Below, one piece after another: positions 44,481 to 56,547 of a DNA stretch of 64,000 bases. Positions within the stretch are counted from its first letter, which is position 1. Each line of letters begins with the position of its first letter. Location: assembly GCF_032884065.1 (NCBI RefSeq), contig NC_088866.1, forward strand, positions 26,640,335-26,704,334. The letters run 5' to 3'. The position numbers were made by a program, and so were the translations under genes. Below the pieces are notes generated by a model. The model was not told the DNA's origin. It made no database searches and was given only the letters and a program-made list of their open reading frames with translations. The DNA is from Artemia franciscana. Its lineage: Eukaryota; Arthropoda; Branchiopoda; Anostraca; Artemiidae.

Positions 44481-44929
44481 GTGTTATCTTTAATTATACG
44501 AACTTACTTATGTTCTAATAACTGCACTAATTACTAATAACAAAATACATATTTAGGATTACCATGAAAAGCTGATTCTTTGATTTAATGTTAACAGTAG
44601 TAATGCTCTCATACTTTAGTTACTGACAAGGATCGCTATTTACTTACCATTCATTTCTATAACGAATTTGATTTGTTTGCTACTACAACTAAATCTTATA
44701 GAAAAAATGTTTCTGAAAAACTGGAAAGGGGTCACTCAGTCACAAATTAGTACTTATATTTTCCTTATTAAGGGTCAAAACCTATTGGCGGGCAGCCAAC
44801 AATGGGTTCCCCATATTTTCCCATGATTTTTCCCTAGTCTGCTCTCTTTCCTTGGGTTTTCTTAAAATTACTTTATAGTCCCAAATTTCCAGGGGCCATA
44901 GCCCCCCTCTCCCTTACCGGCGCCCATGC

Positions 44930-45385
44930 TTCACATCCAAAACTATGAACTTGAAAAAATTTGACTTTTTTTCAAAAAAAGGGATAAACATCCTTAAAAA
45001 GGCAAGTGATCTAAATGGAAATCAAACCACCATACGAAGATCCCTACTGCTGAGGAGTTTTTTTAACTGAAAGTAAGGAGCAACATTAAACTTAAAACAA
45101 AGAGAAATTATTGCATATATCAAAGGGTTTGCCCCCTCCTCAATACTTCACTCTTTACACTAAGGTTTAAATTGTGTCCCAGTTCTTCAAAAACGACTCC
45201 TGAAACACAAGGGTCGTTTAATTGAACAATAAGCAACTATTTTATACAGTGCCGAAAAACTTTAGCGTGAAAAGTTAGGTGTTGGGGGCAACTCCCTTCG
45301 TATATGTAATCATTTCTGTTCTTTTTTTGGTTTTAATATTGCTCCTGACTTTCAGTTGAAAAAACTTGTTTTTTTTAATTTAATG
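44930..45385 (+). repeat. Family A repeat, partial copy
   Basis: Contains GTAAGGAGCAACATTAAAC, the CTCACTCTTTACACTAAGG fold-back module and its inverse TTTAGCGTGAAAAGTTAGGTG, ending at CAGTTGAAAAAACTTG. The 5' part of the family is missing. Confidence 0.7.
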
Positions 45386-45560
45386 AAGCTTAGAGAAATA
45401 TATTTCTATTGGCAATAAAAAAAGTATGCCAATTAAAGTAAAAGTGTATAAGACGGCATATTTTTACCGAAATTGCCCCTTATTAAGTTGTTTTCCTTGT
45501 GTTTTCTCTAAATATACGAACTTACTTGTGTCCTAATAACTCCAAAAATTACTAATAAAA

Positions 45561-46593
45561 CAAGAGCTAAGAGCTCATATGGCACTTGTGACGAGGTCGG
45601 AAGAACCAAGAGCAAAGAGCTCATATGGGATGAGCTCTAGCAATATTCTAAGAATCAATAGACTGATTTAAAAGGAAAATCAAAGGCTTAATGCCAGTCG
45701 GGATTTAAAATAAGAGCTCTGAGACACGAGGTCCTTCTAAATATTAAAATTGATTAATATACTATCACCCACTCGTAAGTTACAAATCCCTCATTTTTTC
45801 TAATTTTTCCTTTCCCTTCAGCCCCCCCCCAGATGGTCGAATCGGGAAAAACGACTTTATCAAGTCAATTTGTGCAGGTCCCTGACATGCCTACCAGTTT
45901 TCATCGCTAACTCCCCCAGAGAGAGTGGATATATTTCGGTTACGTCAATCACGTATCTACTGCATTTCGTTCGTAAGTTAGAAATACCTCATTTTTTCTA
46001 ATTTTTCCGAATTAACCGTCCACCCACTCCCCCCAAGTGGTCGAATCGGAAAAAAGACTACTTCTAATTTAATCTGGCCTGGTCCCTGATACGCCTGCTA
46101 AATTACATCGTCCTAGCTTATCCGGAAGTGCCTGGACGTTTTTTTACAATTTTTCCGAATTTCCGAATTAAATCCCCCCTAACTCCCCCAAAGAGAACGG
46201 ATCCAATCCGGCTATGTCAATCACGTATCTAGGATTTGTGCTTATTTTTCCACAAAGTTTCATCCCGGTCTCTTCACTCTAAGCGTTTTCCAAGATTACT
46301 GGTCCCCCCCCCAAACTCCCTCCAATGACACTGGATCCGGTCGGGATTTAAAATAAGAGATCTGAGACATGATATCCTTCTAAATATCAAAATTCATTAA
46401 GATCCGATAACCCGTTCGTAAGTTAAAGATACCTCATTTTTCTAATTTTTCCAAATTAACCGTCCCCTTCTCCCCACCCCAGATGGTCATATCGAGGATA
46501 CTACTATTTCTAATTTAATCTGGTTTGGTTCCTGATATACCTGCCTAATTTCATCGTCCTAGCTTATCTGGAAACTAAAAAGTGCCATTAAAG
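45561..46593. mobile_element. 1.03-kb insertion with three internal repeats, type unknown
   Basis: Starts with CAAGAGCTAAGAGCTCATATGG and contains two AAGAGCTCATATGG-type motifs. Three copies of a TCGTAAGTTA...ATACCTCATTTTT CTAATTTTTCC module, each followed by a C-rich stretch and GATGGTCGAATCGG, lie near 45770, 45965 and 46405. No coding domain, no clear terminal inverted repeat. A short A-rich flank (TAAAA / TTAAA) is the only candidate target duplication. Confidence 0.55.
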
Positions 46594-46734
46594 TACATAT
46601 TTAGGATTACCATTAAAAGCTGATTCTCTGATTTAATGGTAATAATAGTTATGCTCTTATACTTTTGTTATTGACAAGGATCGCTATTTACTTACCATTC
46701 ATTACTATGACGAACTTGATTTGTTTTATTTTCA

Positions 46735-47060
46735 AAAAAAAAAAAGAAGAAATAAACATCCTCTAGGCAAGTGATCTAAATGAAAATCGAGCTACTATAA
46801 TCAACGAGGATCCCTACTGCGGAGGTTTCAAGTTCCTATCTACAACAATGTGGAATTCTTCATTTTTTTTTTCCAGAAGAAAGATTACGGATTTGTTTAT
46901 TTGTTTGTTTGTTCGTTTGATTTGTTTGTTTGTTCGTTAGTGGCTGTTTCTTTTTTCAGGTGTTATTCAATTGGAGCTATACTCCTAGAAGATCAGGAGA
47001 GGCCCATTTGAAATGAGAAATGCACTAGTGCACTTTTTAAGTTATCAAAAAGCTTGTCCC
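46735..47060 (+). repeat. Family A-like fragment
   Basis: Carries the 'GGTTTCAAGTTCCTATCTACAACAATGTGGAATTC' and 'GATTACGGATTTGTTTATTTG' blocks and breaks off at about 47060. Confidence 0.6.
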
Positions 47061-48204
47061 ATGGGAAAATGATATTTTTTGCCATTTTGTGACACAAATG
47101 TCTTATCGTAGCGCATTCGTTCCTGAAAAGCCTTTTAATTCATGAAAGATAAATGGTTAATATGAACATTTATCTTCGTGTTAGATTTAACTAGGTTGAC
47201 TCATTTGATTATTCATGAAGTTATGTTAGTGATGTATAATTGGACATCAGCTATTATAAAGGAGGGGTGACGGGACATTGTACAGGCGGGGGAGCAGACG
47301 CCTAAAAGAGAGAATTTTATTGCTCAAGTTGTCTGTATCTCCATGAGCCTCTAGATAAGTATATAAAGGGCTATCGGAGGGGAGGGGGCAAGGCTCCTCG
47401 AAGAGTTTCCTTAGCCTTAATTACTAGCACTGGCCGGGGTAATAGTACCACTCCCATTGGAACAATCTTTTTCTATGCACCATAAAGTATTTCATTCACA
47501 TACCTACCGGCTCAGAGGTGGAAAACGGCTATTTTGGGCATCATGAGCCTTACCAGGAATTTTCTTGGGAGGAAGACGGGGTGGAGGGGAGCAAGTGCTA
47601 CCATAAGCTTTATTTTCAGCAATTTTAAATAGCAATTGAGGTCTTCAAGCTAAACCCCATACGGAGGTTCGATTTTTTCACCATTTTAAAATGCAACAGC
47701 TGTTTCTTAAGCTTTTGCCCTAATATGAGAATCCCTAAGTTTTGTCTAAATGCCCTGCAGTTTTAAGGCAATCTGAGATAATGTCTTGAAAGAGCCATTT
47801 TCAGCCAGCAGAGACCAATACAATCAAAGTTATTTTCAAGCTAATTTGATTGATTCAATATTTTTTTTTTAATTCAAGCAAGGTTTTCCAATATCAGACC
47901 TCCATTGTCAATCCTCATCTTTACAAAAAAAAGAAAGAAAACAATCTCTATAAATTTATATCTGTTCTCTTTTAGTTCTTTATCTTCTTCTTTGGTTATT
48001 TGGAGACACTAATGCATAAACTTTATGCAATTCTAAGCTCTGTTGCCGGTGAGACCTAACCTCGGGTCCCCTTTATCTAAGCGGAGATCAATCCCACTCT
48101 GGTACCACACAGGCTAAACTTATCCTCATCAGTTTAAACATCCACAGTCTTGTCGTCGAGGTACTCGGTCACAAAAATGTAGGGTACAGTTCAAACCTCT
48201 AGAT

Positions 48205-48394
48205 CAGTGGCTCTCAAACTTATTTAGACAATGTACCCCTTTTTACCCACGAAACATTTTATTTACCCCTTTTCAATTACCGAAACTAGGTAAACTAATG
48301 GTAAAATATAAATAAATTTGCCGGTCCTAAAGTTAAAAGGGATGTTTTATTTTTTGTTGTAAGGGGTACACGTGCCACAGTTTGAGAACCGCTG
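48205..48394. mobile_element. hAT-type MITE, 190 bp, 8-bp target duplication
   Basis: The left end is CAGTGGCTCTCAAACT and the right end is the inverse of CAGCGGTTCTCAAACT (14 of 16 match). The flanks are CTCTAGAT (48197-48204) and CTCTAAAT (48395-48402), 7 of 8 identical. The 'CAGYGGYTCTCAAACT' terminus and 'GTACCCCT' subterminal motif are common in animal hAT MITEs. No transposase. Confidence 0.9.
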
Positions 48395-48748
48395 CTCTAA
48401 ATAGTAACCTAATTGCGGTGGGACTAAGGATTTGGGTTTCACACTCGGACTTCTAACCAAACTTTTGACTTTCAACTGCAAACGAAGGGAATAATAATAA
48501 TTTGATGAACATTTTCTTTCTCCGCAAATTATATCTAGTCAATTAAAAAAGTCATTGCGGGTTTGTCTGGATTTAATCGAATCTCGGTGTTAGTTAAATC
48601 GTAGGTTTGGCTAAATCCTATTGTGAATAGGTTTTCAAGCAATTGGGACGTTTTACTAGGTAATGGCAGACATTTATCTATGAAGTCCACTGTATTTTTT
48701 TATGGCATGCTCTCTGCAAATAGACTCTCTCATCACCATTCCACTAGC

Positions 48749-48751
<3 letters not shown>

Positions 48752-48803
<52 letters not shown>
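48752..48803. repeat. 52-base poly-A run
   Basis: Uninterrupted adenines between CCACTAGCGGT and CGCCGAGTGTG. Could be the tail of a retroposed sequence or a length-uncertain assembly feature. Confidence 0.9.
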
Positions 48804-48804
<1 letters not shown>

Positions 48805-48894
48805 GCCGAGTGTGTAAGCATTCATCTAGTTCCATAGGTCACCATCTCGGCGTAGACGCTAAAATGAACGATTGTTTATTTTGCCGTTCGTCTA

Positions 48895-50668
48895 TCAAAC
48901 AGTTCGTGGTAACGAATTGTAGTAAGGAGCGACCCGGCTCAATATTTACCGAAACTCTAAAAAACGGAATTTTGATGCCAATAGTTACATCCAAAAAATT
49001 GAGTTTTAATGTTGATTTTAAATATATAAGTTTCATCATATTTAGTCTTACCCATCAAAAATTACGAGCCTGAGAAAATTTGCCTTATTTTGGAAAATAG
49101 GGGGAAACACCCCCTAAAAGTCATAGAATCTTAACGAAAGTCACACCATCTGATTCAGAGTATCAGAGAACCCTATTTTAGAAGTTTCAAGCTCCTCGCT
49201 ACAAAAATGTGGAATTTTATATTTTTTGCCAGAAGACAGATCACGGATGCGTGTTTATTTTATTTTATTTTTTTTTTACAGGGTTAATCGTATCGACCCA
49301 GGAGTCCTAGAGTGTCGTGAGAGGGCTCATTCTGACGAAAATTTAAAGTTCTAGGGCCCTTTTTAAGTGACCGAAAAATTGGAGGGCACCTAGGCCCCCT
49401 TCCACACACATTTTCCCCCCAAACTAACCGGATCAAAATTTTGAGATAGCCATTCAGTTCAGCTTAGTCGAAAACCTATTATCTATGTCTTTGGGGACGA
49501 CTTAATCCCCCACAGTCCCCGGGGGAGGGGCTGCAAGTTACAAACTTTGACCATTGTTTACATATTGTAATGGTTAACATGAAGTGTACAGACGTTTTCA
49601 GGGGGAATTTTTCGCGTTGGGGTGGGAGTGGGTCGGGAAAGGGGGTTATGTGGGAGGATCTTTCCATGGAGGAATTTATCATAAGGGAAGAGAATTTCCA
49701 TGAAGGGGGCGCAGGATTTTCTAGCATTATTTAAAAAGAAACAATGAGAAAATAAATAAAAAAAAAAATTTCACATGGAAGTAAGCAGTAACATTAAACC
49801 TTAAAACGAACATAAAATATTACGTGTATAAGAAGGTTTTCTCCTCCACATTACCTTGCTCTTTACGCTAAAGTATTTTTGGTAATTTCTACTATTTATT
49901 CTACGACCTTTGTGATTCAGGGGTCATTCTTGAAGATTTGGGATAAAATTCAAGCTTTAGTGTAAAGAGCGGGTTATTGACGTGGGGGTAAACCACCTCA
50001 TATACATAATTAAAATACACAAATATAGAAGTTCGTTACGTAAGTTAATTCGTAATGTGCATATGTTTATTACTAACAAAAACGTTCCTACAAGAAATAA
50101 AAAAGTCTAGTTGCATTTTTGTAACCGAAAATTGAAGGGCAAATAGGCCTCCTCCCAACCCTTTTTTTTTTTATCAAAGTCATCCGATCAAAACTATGAG
50201 AAAGCCATTTAGCAAAAAAAAAAATAACATACCAATTTTGTTTTAATTATTCATGTGCGGTGAGCAAAAATAAAAAACATGTATTAATTCAAAAACGTTC
50301 AGAAATTAAATAAAAAAAACAAGCTTTTTTGACTGCAAGTAAGGAGCGACATTAAAACTTAAAACTAACAGAAATAAATAAAAAAAACAAGCTTTTTTGA
50401 CTGCAAGTAAGGAGCGACATTAAAACTTAAAACTAACAGAAATTATTCCGTATGTGAAAGGGGTTGTTCCCTCCGCAACGCCTCGCTCTTTACGCTAAAG
50501 TTTTTTATTGTTTTAAAAAGTAGAGCTGTGAGAAAGAGTCAAACTTTGGCGTAGATAGCGAGGCGTCGAGGAGGTGACAACCCCTTTCATATACGGAATA
50601 ATTTCTGTTCGTTTCAATGTCGCTCCTTAATTGCAGTTAAAAAAAAACTTGTTTTTTTGTTTAATTTT
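48895..50668 (+). repeat. Family A repeat, full-length with 68-bp internal duplication
   Basis: The head is CAGTTCGTGGTAACGAATTGT plus GTAAGGAGCGACCCGGCTC. All blocks and both fold-back modules are present, ending CGCTCCTTAATTGCAGTTAAA. A 68-bp unit around AAGCTTTTTTGACTGCAAGT is tandemly duplicated at about 50308-50443. Confidence 0.87.
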
Positions 50669-50669
50669 A

Positions 50670-51545
50670 GTAACAATGGATGGCTGCCGTCACCATTCGT
50701 TTTACCGAGCCTTTTTACTGTCCAATGTGGAAGTCGCAATACTATCCTATTAATCTCTAAGGAACGCTCGGTAAAGAAACGATTGGTAAAACACGCCTAG
50801 TGTGTTTCGAGCCGAACAAAGAAGTCAACATTAATTGACCTCTAGCCTATTTTAACTCATCAAAATTTTCTTTCTAGTAAAGCTTTAAACCCTCAGGCTA
50901 ATCATCCTAAGCTTATGCATTTAAAACTGCTGAACACGGGTACCTACTAACGGGAGGATGGTGGCTGACTAGGTATTTTTCTCCCTCCTCTTAGAGGATT
51001 TAATCACGTAAAAATTGCAACAAAAAATCAGACTCTTCCAGTGACGAAATTTTTTTTAACCATTGCATCCCCTCTCTCCCCCCGTATTTTTACAGAGGCT
51101 CTGTCATAACACAAGACATTTTATGCGAGCAACAAATTTGTGGGTAGCTAATTTTAGTTTCACTTTGACCATATATGTCACATTCACCATCAACGGCTAT
51201 ATAGCTTTTATTTGGGGATTCTCAATCTTACTATCAAAGCATGGCAAATTTATTCAATCCTTAGTAGGTGTTATTCCCCTGGTGCTTTCATAACTAACAA
51301 TCGAATATATTATTTCTGCCTACCATATGGCATGTGTAAAATTCTGATTTATGATTTTTTGAAAGACCGTAAAAAATCTATGAGGTGTGAAGGCTATAGA
51401 ACAAATATCGTTGCATACCTTTGGCATAGTTTGGACTTCAAACCAAAATGACGATGGGGAGGGGGGGAGGTATAAGATTTTTGAAGGTAGCAAGAACTTC
51501 AGTTAATCGAGTCAAACTCTGAAATGGGCAGAATAGAAGAGATAC
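50670..51545. other. Non-coding stretch, nothing firm
   Basis: Two overlapping frames of 76 and 79 residues (51063-51451) have no recognised motif and are treated as chance. Confidence 0.3.
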
Positions 51546-51582
51546 CTGTGCAGCTGTGTTAGCACACGACGGTGTTAGCACA

Positions 51583-51990
51583 GTTGCGGCTGTGTTAGGG
51601 TGTTAGTATAGTTGCGGCTGTGTTAGGGTGTTAGTATAGTTGCGGCTGTGTTAGGGTGTTAGCATAGTTGCGGCTGTGTTAGGGTGTTAGCATAGTTGCG
51701 GCTGTGTTAGGGTGTTAGCATAGTTGCGGCTGTGTTAGGGTGTTAGCATAGTTGCGGCTGTGTTAGGGTGTTAGCATAGTTGCGGTTGTGTTAGGGTGTT
51801 AGCATAGTTGCGGCTGTGTTAGGGTGTTAGTATAGTTGCGGCTGTGTTAGGGTGTTAGCATAGTTGCGGCTGTGTTAGGGTGTTGGTATAGTTGCGGCTG
51901 TGTTAGGGTGTTAGCATAGTTGCGGCTGTGTTAGGGTGTTAGCATAGTTGCGGCTGTGTTAGGATGTTAGCATAGTTGCGGCTGTGTTAG
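51583..51990 (+). repeat. 28-bp minisatellite, 14.5 units
   Basis: Fourteen near-perfect units GTTGCGGCTGTGTTAGGGTG+TTAGCATA, plus a partial one from 51975. Sparse changes (TAGTATA, GTTGGTATA, GCGGTTG, AGGATG). The array is flanked on both sides by the same 23-bp sequence TGTGCAGCTGTGTTAGCACA+CGA (51547-51569 and 52024-52046). The period is not a multiple of three, so it is not a coding repeat. Confidence 0.97.
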
Positions 51991-52046
51991 CAAAGCCGCA
52001 ACACGGCGGCTGTGTTAGCACATGTGCAGCTGTGTTAGCACACGAG

Positions 52047-54885
52047 CTTAATTTGGACTCCATATCATAATTGGGACGAATATACTGAAGAGGTCAAAAA
52101 AGAATGAATGTATTGAGAACCTCATATGATGAAGCGAAGGCTTATATTTTTAATAGGGTGGGCTTAGGAAACATTTTCATACCTCTGTTAGCCGCAGATA
52201 GCTTAGTGCCACAATGGGTTATTAGTTGTATTAGAAAGTGCATATCGGGTGTGAAGATTGCAGAAAAGAGTACTGCTACGCTTATGCAGCGTAAATTAAA
52301 CCCAAAATTTAACTTGTGGCATTGCAACACCTTAAGGACTCTATAGTAACGTATGTCTGTAAAAACAAAATTGAACACGGCTACTCTACCGTCTGGTATA
52401 TCTGACGTATAGTTCCAGGAGTTGAATAGTTGGATAGGTGAATAGTTCCAGGAGTCGTTTGCAACATTCAAACATATTTTGTGGGGCGCGGAACAAGTAC
52501 AGCCTAGTGGGGACCCAGAACCTGAGACATTATATGCCCGAACTACTCTATAGTCACTTCTGTCAATAAAAATGAAATTGCATGCGAATTCATTGCATAA
52601 GCACGCATGCAGATTTTTTGAAGGGAGGGGGGATAATAACAAACAAATTTTATTCAAATGAATGAAAAGTGCTTAAAATTTAAGAATATTCAAGATTACA
52701 AGGGGTGCTGGACCTGAGCCAACTCTCGCTGCGTACGTCCATGACTATGTCATATGGTTTTATTTTACGTATATTTCTAGGAGTTGGACCATATAAAACT
52801 CTCACTCATAATTTTTGAGGTAACAAATAGAGGGGATCATCTAATTAAAACATATTAAAACATATATTTTGAAATAAGGAAAAATAGGGTCACAAAACAG
52901 TATTTGGAGTGGACCAAAAGCTTCATCATTGCCTGGACATACGTGACCTAAATTCTAAGAACCAACGGAAGGAGCTTTGTTGTTGAGAAGGGCCTTTAAT
53001 AAATAAATGAATATGAAACAGAAAAGCAGTTCCGAAGGCTATAAAGAAACTATTATAAAGAAAGCAGTTTTCCGAAGGCTATAAAGAAACAGTAATTGTT
53101 GGAAAATGCAAAGAAATAAATACAAACCAAGTTTAAAGATACGGGTGTTTAAAATTTTGTGCTCACCGTTGCCTCTCTAATACAAGTGTTACATTAAAGT
53201 CAACGGAGAAGAAGGACTATTCCGAAACCTCTCTTTTTATCAGCAGATGCCACTATGTTAATGTGTATTCGATTAATAATCCAGACTCTCGCTTTGGAAA
53301 TTGGGATTGTGAAAAAAGGCGGATTCGAAATCTCAAAACTTTTTGTCTCCAATTGTATAGTGGAAAGAACATTTAGGTTCAATGTTTGTATGGTTGAAAA
53401 AGGTGAAAAATTTTCTTTCCTTTTTTATTCGGAAATTCCCCACATTTATTTGAAATCTTACCCGTTTTATAATTTCACTTGACCTGCTCGCCTCCACACA
53501 AAAATCAATAATATTCTTTTGATGTCAATGACACAACATCAAATATTGAAGAGAAGATTGAGAAACCAAAAGAAAATACCTGCACGTTTTTTTTTTTTTT
53601 TTTTTTTTTTTTGCAAAAAAAGTTTGACAATCAGATTCTCAATTTGTGAGTCTGACTGTCGAATAAGAAGGCTTTTATACTTTGCCATACGGCTACAAAT
53701 GTGACATTCAAAAATTACCTTTAAGTTTAAAATAGAATATGATTACTATAGTAGGCTATTTAAATGGAATATATACAAACTTAACTTGTTAAATTCAAGT
53801 AAAAAGGTTGAACATACGTACTTACGCGGATGGGGTGGTTGAAAAATTTCTTGCAATATTCCTTACAGAACAGTCGGTTTAGAATTTACTGATAGTTATA
53901 AATTGTTGGTCACTTTGCTAATAATAATGACAAATAATCAGCTGCATTTTATCTACTAAATACTAAGGAAATCTAAATAAAATATTTTGCCCCAGGAACC
54001 ATTTTAGGTGTATTGATGCCTGAAAACAGGATTTTCAGAGATTTTTCTTTTCGTCTTTTTAAACTTATGAAGTTTTTAGGGCAGTAGGCCTACCACTTCT
54101 TGACAGTGTTCCCGCGTTGAATATTGAAATAACAAAGCAAATTTAATTAGATAAATTTAGCTTGTTGATTAAACTGTAAAAATTCATTTATTTACAATCT
54201 GTTGGTTCCGTAAATCAACTAAACATTCAAAGGAAAGCTATAAATTCTTAAGCTACTTGGTGCCATGTGCTTTTAGCTCAGTTTTTGCTGATTTTTAACC
54301 TACTTTTCTACTTTTTTTTAATTAGGCGTCGACTACTATTTAAAAATGCGCAACTGCATGTGGAGGTCTCTTTCATAAAAAATTGAATTACCCAATTTTT
54401 CCTATTTTTTCAGACATATTTAAGTTATGACTGTATAAATTTCTATGTAGCCAATTCAAACAATCACATTTCATTTACGCTGTCCTTGGTGTTATTACTC
54501 TCAGAACGTTCTTCACTAGGAACGTTCTCGCTAGCAGGCACAGGCTTTTTAAATATATTTTAAGGGATCTCAGAAGCGTTCCTCGTGCGGTCAAGTCAAA
54601 GTTTAGGATACTATCGTTAGTATATTGTAAACTATGATAATTACACGCAGAAACAGGCTTTTATGCAGTATTTTCATAGGGGTAGTCCAATAATAATTTT
54701 TTGACAACTTGAAAGCTTATTTATTGTCAACTTGAACAGCTTTTTTGACTACTTGAATAAGATTTGTCCAGAAGTTTCTGCAAAATTAGAATTTCGATGT
54801 CTATGCCTTAAGCTCCCCATCTCGTTTAGAAGTTAGCCTTAGTTGAATAATGTCTATTTATTATATTTACATCGAGAGAATAGTT
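52047..54885. other. Intergenic stretch; one 171-residue frame, family C copy
   Basis: A minus-strand frame at 52142-52657 (171 residues) is long for this base composition, but I recognise no motif. A + strand 80-residue frame overlaps it. A 26-base poly-T lies at 53587-53612. About 53990-54540 is family C, shared with 38840-39320. Nothing else is supported. Confidence 0.35.
52142..52657 (-). CDS. Hypothetical open frame, 171 residues
   Basis: Starts MNKICLLLSPLPSKN and has eight Cys scattered without clear spacing. No signal peptide or transmembrane pattern stands out, and there are no recognisable domains. Kept only because its length is unusual here. Could be an old element remnant or chance. 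Confidence 0.15.
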   Translation of the reverse strand: MNKICLLLSPLPSKNLHACLCNEFACNFIFIDRSDYRVVRAYNVSGSGSPLGCTCSAPHKICLNVANDSWNYSPIQLFNSWNYTSDIPDGRVAVFNFVFTDIRYYRVLKVLQCHKLNFGFNLRCISVAVLFSAIFTPDMHFLIQLITHCGTKLSAANRGMKMFPKPTLLKI

Positions 54886-54886
54886 T

Positions 54887-56475
54887 CAAACAGTTCGTGG
54901 TAACGAACTGTAGTAAGAAGCGACCCGGCTCAATAGTAACCGAAACTCTAAAAAATGGAATTTTGATACCAATAGTTACATCAAAAGAACCGAATTTTAA
55001 TGCTGATTTTAAATATATAAGTTTCATCAGATTAGTCTTACCCATCAAAAGTTACGAGCCTGAGAAAATTGGTCTCATTTTAGAAAATAGGGGGAAATAC
55101 ACCCTAAAAGTCATACAATCTTAACGAAAATCACACCATCACATTCAGCGTATCAGAGAACCTTGTTGTAGAAGTTTCTACAAAAATGTGGAATTTCGCA
55201 TTTTTTGCCAGAAGACTAATCACGTTTGCGTGTTTATTTATTTGTTTGTTTTTTCCCAGGGGTGATCATGTCGACTGAGTGGTCCTAGAATGTCGCGAGA
55301 GGGCTCATTTTAACGGAAATTAAAAGTTCTAGTACCCTTTTTAAGTGACTAAAAAATTGGAGGGCACCTAGGCCTCCTCCCACGCTCATTTTTCCCAAAA
55401 GTCACCAGATCAAAATTCTGAGACAACCATTTTATTCACCATAGTCGACAAACCTAATAACTCTGTCTTTGGGGACGACTTACTCCCCCACAGTCCCCGT
55501 GGAAGGGGCTGCAAGTTACAAACTTTGACCTGTGTTTTCATATAGTAATGGTTACTGGGAAGTGTACAGACGTTTTCAGGGGGATTTTTTTGGTTTGGGG
55601 GGAGAGTTGAGTGAGGGGGGGGGTACGTGGGAGGATATTTCCATGGAGGAACTTCTCATGGGGGGAGAAAATTTCAGTGAAGCGGGCACAGGATTTTCTA
55701 GCATTGTTTGAAAAAACAATGAAAAAATAAATATGAAAAGTTTTTTTCTACTGAAAGTGAGGAGCAGCATTAAAACTTAAAACGAACAAAAATTATTACA
55801 AATTTGAGGAGTTTACCTCCTCGTAATACCTCACTCTGTACGCTAAAGTTTTTTTTAGTAATTTCAACTATTTATTCTACGGCCTTTGTGATTCAGAGGT
55901 CATTCCCTCATATCCGCAATAAAAACATACGAATATAGAAGTTCGTTACGTAAGTTAATTCGTAAGTTACTATATTTTTTACCAATGAAAACGTTCGTAA
56001 AAAATTAAAAGTTCTAGTTGCCTTTTGAAGTAATCAAAAAATTGGAGAGCAACTAGGCCTCGTCCCTCACTCCTTTTTTCTCAAAATCTTCCGATTAATT
56101 GCAATTAGTTAATATGCAAATTTTGTTTTAATTATTTATGTGCGGAGAGCCAAGATCAAAACATGCATTAATTCAAAAACGTCCAGAAATTAAAATGTTT
56201 TTTAAAAATGAAAGTAAGGAGCAACATTAAAACTTAAAACGAACAGAAATTACTCCTTATATGAAAGGGGCTTTTCCTCCTCAATACCCCGCTCTTTACG
56301 CTAAGTTTCTTACTGTTTTAAAAAGTAGAGTTAAGAGAAAGAGTCAATCTTTAGCATGAAGAACGATGCGTTGAGGAGGAAAAGCCCCTTTTATATACGC
56401 AGTAATTTCTGTTCGTTTTAAGTTTTAATGTTGCTCCTTACTTTCACTAAAAAAAACTTGTTTTTTTTTTTATTT
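54887..56475 (+). repeat. Family A repeat, near full-length
   Basis: The head is CAGTTCGTGGTAACGAACTGT plus GTAAGAAGCGACCCGGCTC. About 60 bp of the first fold-back module are missing (joins 'GAGGTCATTC' directly to 'CCTCATATCCGC' near 55905). The second fold-back module is intact, ending TTGCTCCTTACTTTCACTAAAA. Confidence 0.86.
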
Positions 56476-56547
56476 AAATAGCTAAGGAGTTGGGTGAAAT
56501 AAAATTAAAGCATTTGAAATAGTTCCAAAGTGGCCTATAAGAACGAC

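Larger units (their letters stand above)
41160..44490 (-). mobile_element. Non-LTR retrotransposon with RNase H, 5'-truncated and frameshifted
   Basis: On the minus strand, in order: end of an AP endonuclease domain, linker, reverse transcriptase, RNase H, C-terminal CCHC zinc knuckle, stop at 41279-41281, and a short 3' tail with TTCACTTCACTTCAC repeats. RNase H after reverse transcriptase points to the I/R1/LOA-like groups rather than CR1 or L1. At least four frame breaks and one or more stops make it non-functional. The 5' end is cut within the endonuclease at about 44480. Confidence 0.88.
44490..46735. repeat. Local duplication, one copy carrying a 1.03-kb insertion
   Basis: 44490-44690 (ATACGAACTTACTT...ACTAATAAC...TACATATTTAGGATTACCAT...GACAAGGATCGCTATTTACTTACCATTCATT) recurs at 45500-45560 plus 46595-46735. 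Between these two parts lies extra DNA (45561-46593) absent from the first copy. The downstream 'GGCAAGTGATCTAAATG' block also recurs (about 45000 and 46770). Confidence 0.8.
47060..48890. other. Intergenic stretch with MITE and poly-A
   Basis: Contains a TATATAAAGGG TATA-like motif near 47360 with no supported transcript, the hAT MITE at 48205-48394, and a 52-base poly-A run at 48752-48803. No gene recognised. Confidence 0.35.

Noticed and set aside
48623..49073. Frames running through a poly-Lys stretch
   Set aside because: The Lys run is the 52-base poly-A. The rest is family A non-coding repeat.
51583..51990. CRISPR-like array
   Set aside because: The 28-bp units are continuous with no unique spacers, in animal DNA with introns. 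It is a minisatellite.
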